Notes under the pieces: generated by a model
The model's input: only the letters and a program-made list of their open reading frames with translations
What the model was told of the DNA's origin: nothing
The model's database searches: none
Position numbers and translations under genes: made by a program
Source: an uncultured Moraxella sp.
GTDB lineage: Bacteria; Pseudomonadota; Gammaproteobacteria; Pseudomonadales; Moraxellaceae
Direction: 5' to 3'
DNA length: 17,393 nt
NCBI GenBank assembly: GCA_937975585.1
Contig: CALJUC010000072.1
Span: 1 to 17,393 of the forward strand
Shown here: one piece after another, positions 14,995-17,393 of the stretch
Layout: each line of letters starts with the position of its first letter
How positions within the stretch are numbered: the first letter of the stretch is position 1

Positions 14995-15513
14995 TTAAAA
15001 CTCAATCATGCCTTCACGCAAAGTGTCGATTAAATCGAGCAATTCGCTGCGCCATTGGCGCACCATATCGACCGAAATCGCATGGTTAGAAGGACTCGCC
15101 ATCACATCAATAATGGGTAGGCGTTGACTATCAGGTTCGGCAGCATCGGAGTCCACCACTTCAGCAGGTGCAGGTTTATATAAAATTTGCTGCCATGCCT
15201 GCTCCACTTCACCCAAGAAATCATGTTTTAATAACTTCTCTAAGCGCAAAACTTCCGGTGATACTTGGGTTTTAGTTTCCAAGGCTTGCGCAATACCACT
15301 TAAAGTCGGTGCGCTTAAGTTTAAGTTGTAATAGCGGGCTAACTCTTGCAAAAATGCCAAATACCCCCCGTATAAGTGCGTAACCGCAGACTCAATATGA
15401 CCATCTTGTAGTTGGCCCACTGGCGTTTCTTCCGCTAACTGGCAGTAAATACGGCTAAAGTATAATTTTTGGTTGGTACGATCAGCGTGATAACGCGCGA
15501 CACGACTGGCCAT
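14995..15513 (-). CDS. Small conserved protein, DUF6586-like
   Basis: A 172-residue soluble protein with no signal peptide or membrane segment. The N-terminal part (RTNQKLYFSRIYCQLAEE, then AVTHLYGGYLAFLQELARYY) resembles the uncharacterised DUF6586 proteins of Pseudomonas and relatives. This is recalled from pattern and not searched. It looks largely helical, with an acidic Pro/Ala linker (about 115-130) and a C-terminal helix (MVRQWRSELLDLIDTLREGM). An ATG at 15528 would add five residues without a ribosome-binding site. ATG 15513 has AGGAG (15520-15524) six bases upstream, so I chose it. It lies downstream of rpoC after a terminator and is convergent with ponA. I found no clear promoter of its own. 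Function is unknown. Confidence 0.8.
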   Translation of the reverse strand: MASRVARYHADRTNQKLYFSRIYCQLAEETPVGQLQDGHIESAVTHLYGGYLAFLQELARYYNLNLSAPTLSGIAQALETKTQVSPEVLRLEKLLKHDFLGEVEQAWQQILYKPAPAEVVDSDAAEPDSQRLPIIDVMASPSNHAISVDMVRQWRSELLDLIDTLREGMIEF

Positions 15514-15584
15514 AAGCTTCTCCTTCATATTGCGTAATCATTCGAAATTTGACTTCCGATTACCTGATTACCCATAATTTTGAT

Positions 15585-15620
15585 AAAAAAAAGGTCAGCC
15601 ATTGCGACCAACCTTTTTTT
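15585..15620 (-). terminator. Intrinsic terminator after rpoC
   Basis: Read leftward from rpoC, an A-rich arm with AAGGTTGGTC (15615-15606) pairs with GGCTGACCTT (15600-15591) through several G-U pairs, around a five-base loop. Eight U follow (15592-15585). A7 and U8 flanks extend the stem. It begins 14 bases after the rpoC stop. Confidence 0.85.
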
Positions 15621-15633
15621 GAATAACCTTCAA

Positions 15634-17393
15634 TTATTTGCTGTCTTGATGGAACTCTTCAGCAAATTGTGCTTCAAAGCTCATCGGTTCAGCAGCAACT
15701 TGATCGCTAAACAACGCGTCAAGTGCATCGGTATTAGCCGTTTCTTGAGCGGTTTGCTGGGTTGCCGCACTTTCTTGACGCTGTGAATGATACGCTAAAC
15801 CAGTACCTGACGGTACCAAACGACCTACCACCACGTTCTCTTTTAAACCGCGCAAATCATCGATTTTGCCAGTGACCGCTGCAGCCGTCAAGACGCGCGT
15901 GGTTTCCTGGAAGGATGCCGCTGAGATAAAGCTTTCGGTTGCCAATGACGCTTTGGTAATACCGAGCAATAAACGCTCATATTTAACAGGGAATTTATTT
16001 TCACCGTCAAGTTTTTTGTTCATTGCGACGATATCAGCGTATTCCGCTTGGTCGCCTTTGAAGTAGCTTGAATCGCCACCATCCGTGATTTCTACTTTAC
16101 GTAGCATTTGGCGGATAATAACTTCAATGTGTTTATCGTTGATTTTTACACCTTGTAAGCGGTAAACGTCTTGGACTTCATTCACGATGTAGTTGGCCAA
16201 TTCGGTTTCGCCTTTTAAGCGTAAAATGTCATGTGGGTTTTGTGGACCGTCGGCGATAACCTCGCCACGTTCTACACGCTCACCTTCAAACACGTTGATT
16301 TGACGCCATTTTGGAATCAATTCTTCATGCACTTCGCCCTCATCATTGGTGATGATAAAGCGGTTTTTGCCTTTGGTATCTTTACCAAAGCTAACGGTAC
16401 CACTCATCTCAGCCATGATGGCATGGTCTTTTGGACGACGTGCTTCGAACAAGTCAGCAACACGTGGTAGACCACCGGTAATATCCTTGGTACCTGATGA
16501 TTCTTGTGGTACACGACCCAAGATCGAACCTGTGGTAACATCGTCACCTTCACGAACACGGATAATGGTTTGTTGTGGTAGGAAGTACACCACTTCTTTA
16601 CCTTCCGCAGTATCCAAGATAACGGCCGGACGCAAGTCTTTACCACTGGTTGGACGGTCTTTGGTCGCCAAGATTTCGTATGAGCTCATACCGGTAGCTT
16701 CATCGATTTTCATGGTAGCGGTTAAGCCGTCCGTGATATCGTTAAAGCGGGCTTTACCTGAGACCTCAGTGATAATTGGGTGGGTATGTGGATCCCATTT
16801 AGCGATGATTTGGCCTGGTGTTACTTCATCACCATCGTTAACCATCACTGATGAACCGTAAGGTACTTTATAACGCTCACGCTCACGACCTAGTTCATCG
16901 GTAATACCGATTTCAGCAGAGCGTGATACCACAACCAAGTGGCCATCAGCATGGCTTACTGATTTTAGGTTTTGGAAGCGAACAGTACCGCCTTTGTTGA
17001 CCTGAATGCTGTTCTCGACCGCAGCAGCGCTTGCCGCACCACCCACGTGGAACGTACGCATGGTCAACTGGGTACCTGGCTCACCGATTGACTGCGCTGC
17101 CATAACACCCACTGATTCGCCAATGTTTACGCGATGACCACGCGCCAAGTCACGACCGTAACACTGCGCACACACACCGTATGGTACTTCACAGGTAATT
17201 ACTGAGCGTACCCAAACCTCATCGATACCTTCTTCATCAAGTACTTTAACCCAATGCTCATCAAGTAAGGTGCCTGAAGGGATTGCTACATCACCGGTTT
17301 TATTTGACACCACATCTTTTGCCGTCACACGACCCAATACGCGGTCAGCCAATTGCTCAATGATTTCACCACCCTCAATGTGTGGCTTCATCA
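15634..17393 (-). CDS. rpoC: DNA-directed RNA polymerase beta' subunit, C-terminal part (partial)
   Basis: C-terminal 585 residues of the beta' subunit of RNA polymerase. The frame is open at the right edge, so the start lies outside. The fragment begins near IEGGEIIEQLADRVLGRVTA. It contains three cysteines of the second zinc site (TCEVPYGVCAQC at 66-77 of the fragment), corresponding to E. coli Cys888, Cys895 and Cys898, with the fourth expected just outside. The trigger loop follows, with QLTMRTFH (Met111, Arg112 and His115 match E. coli Met932, Arg933 and His936). Next comes the long gammaproteobacterial insertion (SI3 type), and then the conserved C-terminal helices (SFISAASFQETTRVLTAAAV). 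The end is a Gln/Ala-rich tail. It is followed by an intrinsic terminator, so rpoC is the last gene of its operon. Confidence 0.98.
   Translation of the reverse strand, partial: MKPHIEGGEIIEQLADRVLGRVTAKDVVSNKTGDVAIPSGTLLDEHWVKVLDEEGIDEVWVRSVITCEVPYGVCAQCYGRDLARGHRVNIGESVGVMAAQSIGEPGTQLTMRTFHVGGAASAAAVENSIQVNKGGTVRFQNLKSVSHADGHLVVVSRSAEIGITDELGRERERYKVPYGSSVMVNDGDEVTPGQIIAKWDPHTHPIITEVSGKARFNDITDGLTATMKIDEATGMSSYEILATKDRPTSGKDLRPAVILDTAEGKEVVYFLPQQTIIRVREGDDVTTGSILGRVPQESSGTKDITGGLPRVADLFEARRPKDHAIMAEMSGTVSFGKDTKGKNRFIITNDEGEVHEELIPKWRQINVFEGERVERGEVIADGPQNPHDILRLKGETELANYIVNEVQDVYRLQGVKINDKHIEVIIRQMLRKVEITDGGDSSYFKGDQAEYADIVAMNKKLDGENKFPVKYERLLLGITKASLATESFISAASFQETTRVLTAAAVTGKIDDLRGLKENVVVGRLVPSGTGLAYHSQRQESAATQQTAQETANTDALDALFSDQVAAEPMSFEAQFAEEFHQDSK

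Noticed and set aside
1..17393. Search for CRISPR arrays, insertion sequences, tRNA or rRNA genes, phage or defence genes
   Set aside because: No regularly spaced repeats, transposase-like frames with terminal repeats, or RNA gene signatures were recognised. Almost all of the sequence is accounted for by conserved housekeeping and pilus genes.

Overview
The window reads as an ordinary chromosomal segment of a gammaproteobacterium, most likely of the Moraxellaceae (Moraxella/Psychrobacter type). The basis is protein character (gammaproteobacterial GltB, PilMNOPQ, PBP1a and RpoC), moderate GC, and the order ponA < > pilMNOPQ-aroK-aroB-SPOR gene-gltB. The same order is known from Pseudomonas and Acinetobacter, and it parallels mrcA/hofMNOPQ-aroKB-damX in E. 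coli. Genus is inference, and I found no mobile element, CRISPR array, tRNA or rRNA.

Layout, left to right. 1-3401: 5' three quarters of gltB (minus strand, cut by the left edge just after the 3Fe-4S cysteine motif). 3402-3689: a leader and intergenic region rich in inverted repeats. 3690-4694: a membrane-anchored SPOR-like protein in the damX position. 4769-5842: aroB. 5909-6475: aroK. 6573-11921: pilQ, pilP, pilO, pilN and pilM, transcribed leftward as a tightly packed operon. 11922-12137: divergent promoter region. 12138-14885: ponA (PBP1a) on the plus strand, closed by a strong bidirectional terminator. 14995-15513: a small conserved protein resembling the DUF6586 family, convergent with ponA. 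15634-17393: 3' part of rpoC (minus strand, cut by the right edge), ending at its own terminator.

The genes fall into four jobs: inner-membrane alignment complex and outer-membrane secretin of type IV pili (pilMNOPQ), two shikimate-pathway steps (aroK, aroB), peptidoglycan synthesis and binding (ponA, SPOR protein), and two large housekeeping enzymes (GltB, RpoC).

I do not see a new biological system. The most interesting signal is regulatory. At three junctions of this conserved cluster (pilQ/aroK, aroB/SPOR gene, SPOR gene/gltB) the start of the next gene or its leader carries a hairpin followed by a U run. In two of them a perfect TATAAT lies inside the hairpin. This suggests that terminators and restart promoters are superimposed where one would otherwise assume simple operon read-through. 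Start codons of pilP, pilM and the DUF6586-like gene are placed downstream of the longest possible frame because of ribosome-binding sites and family length.
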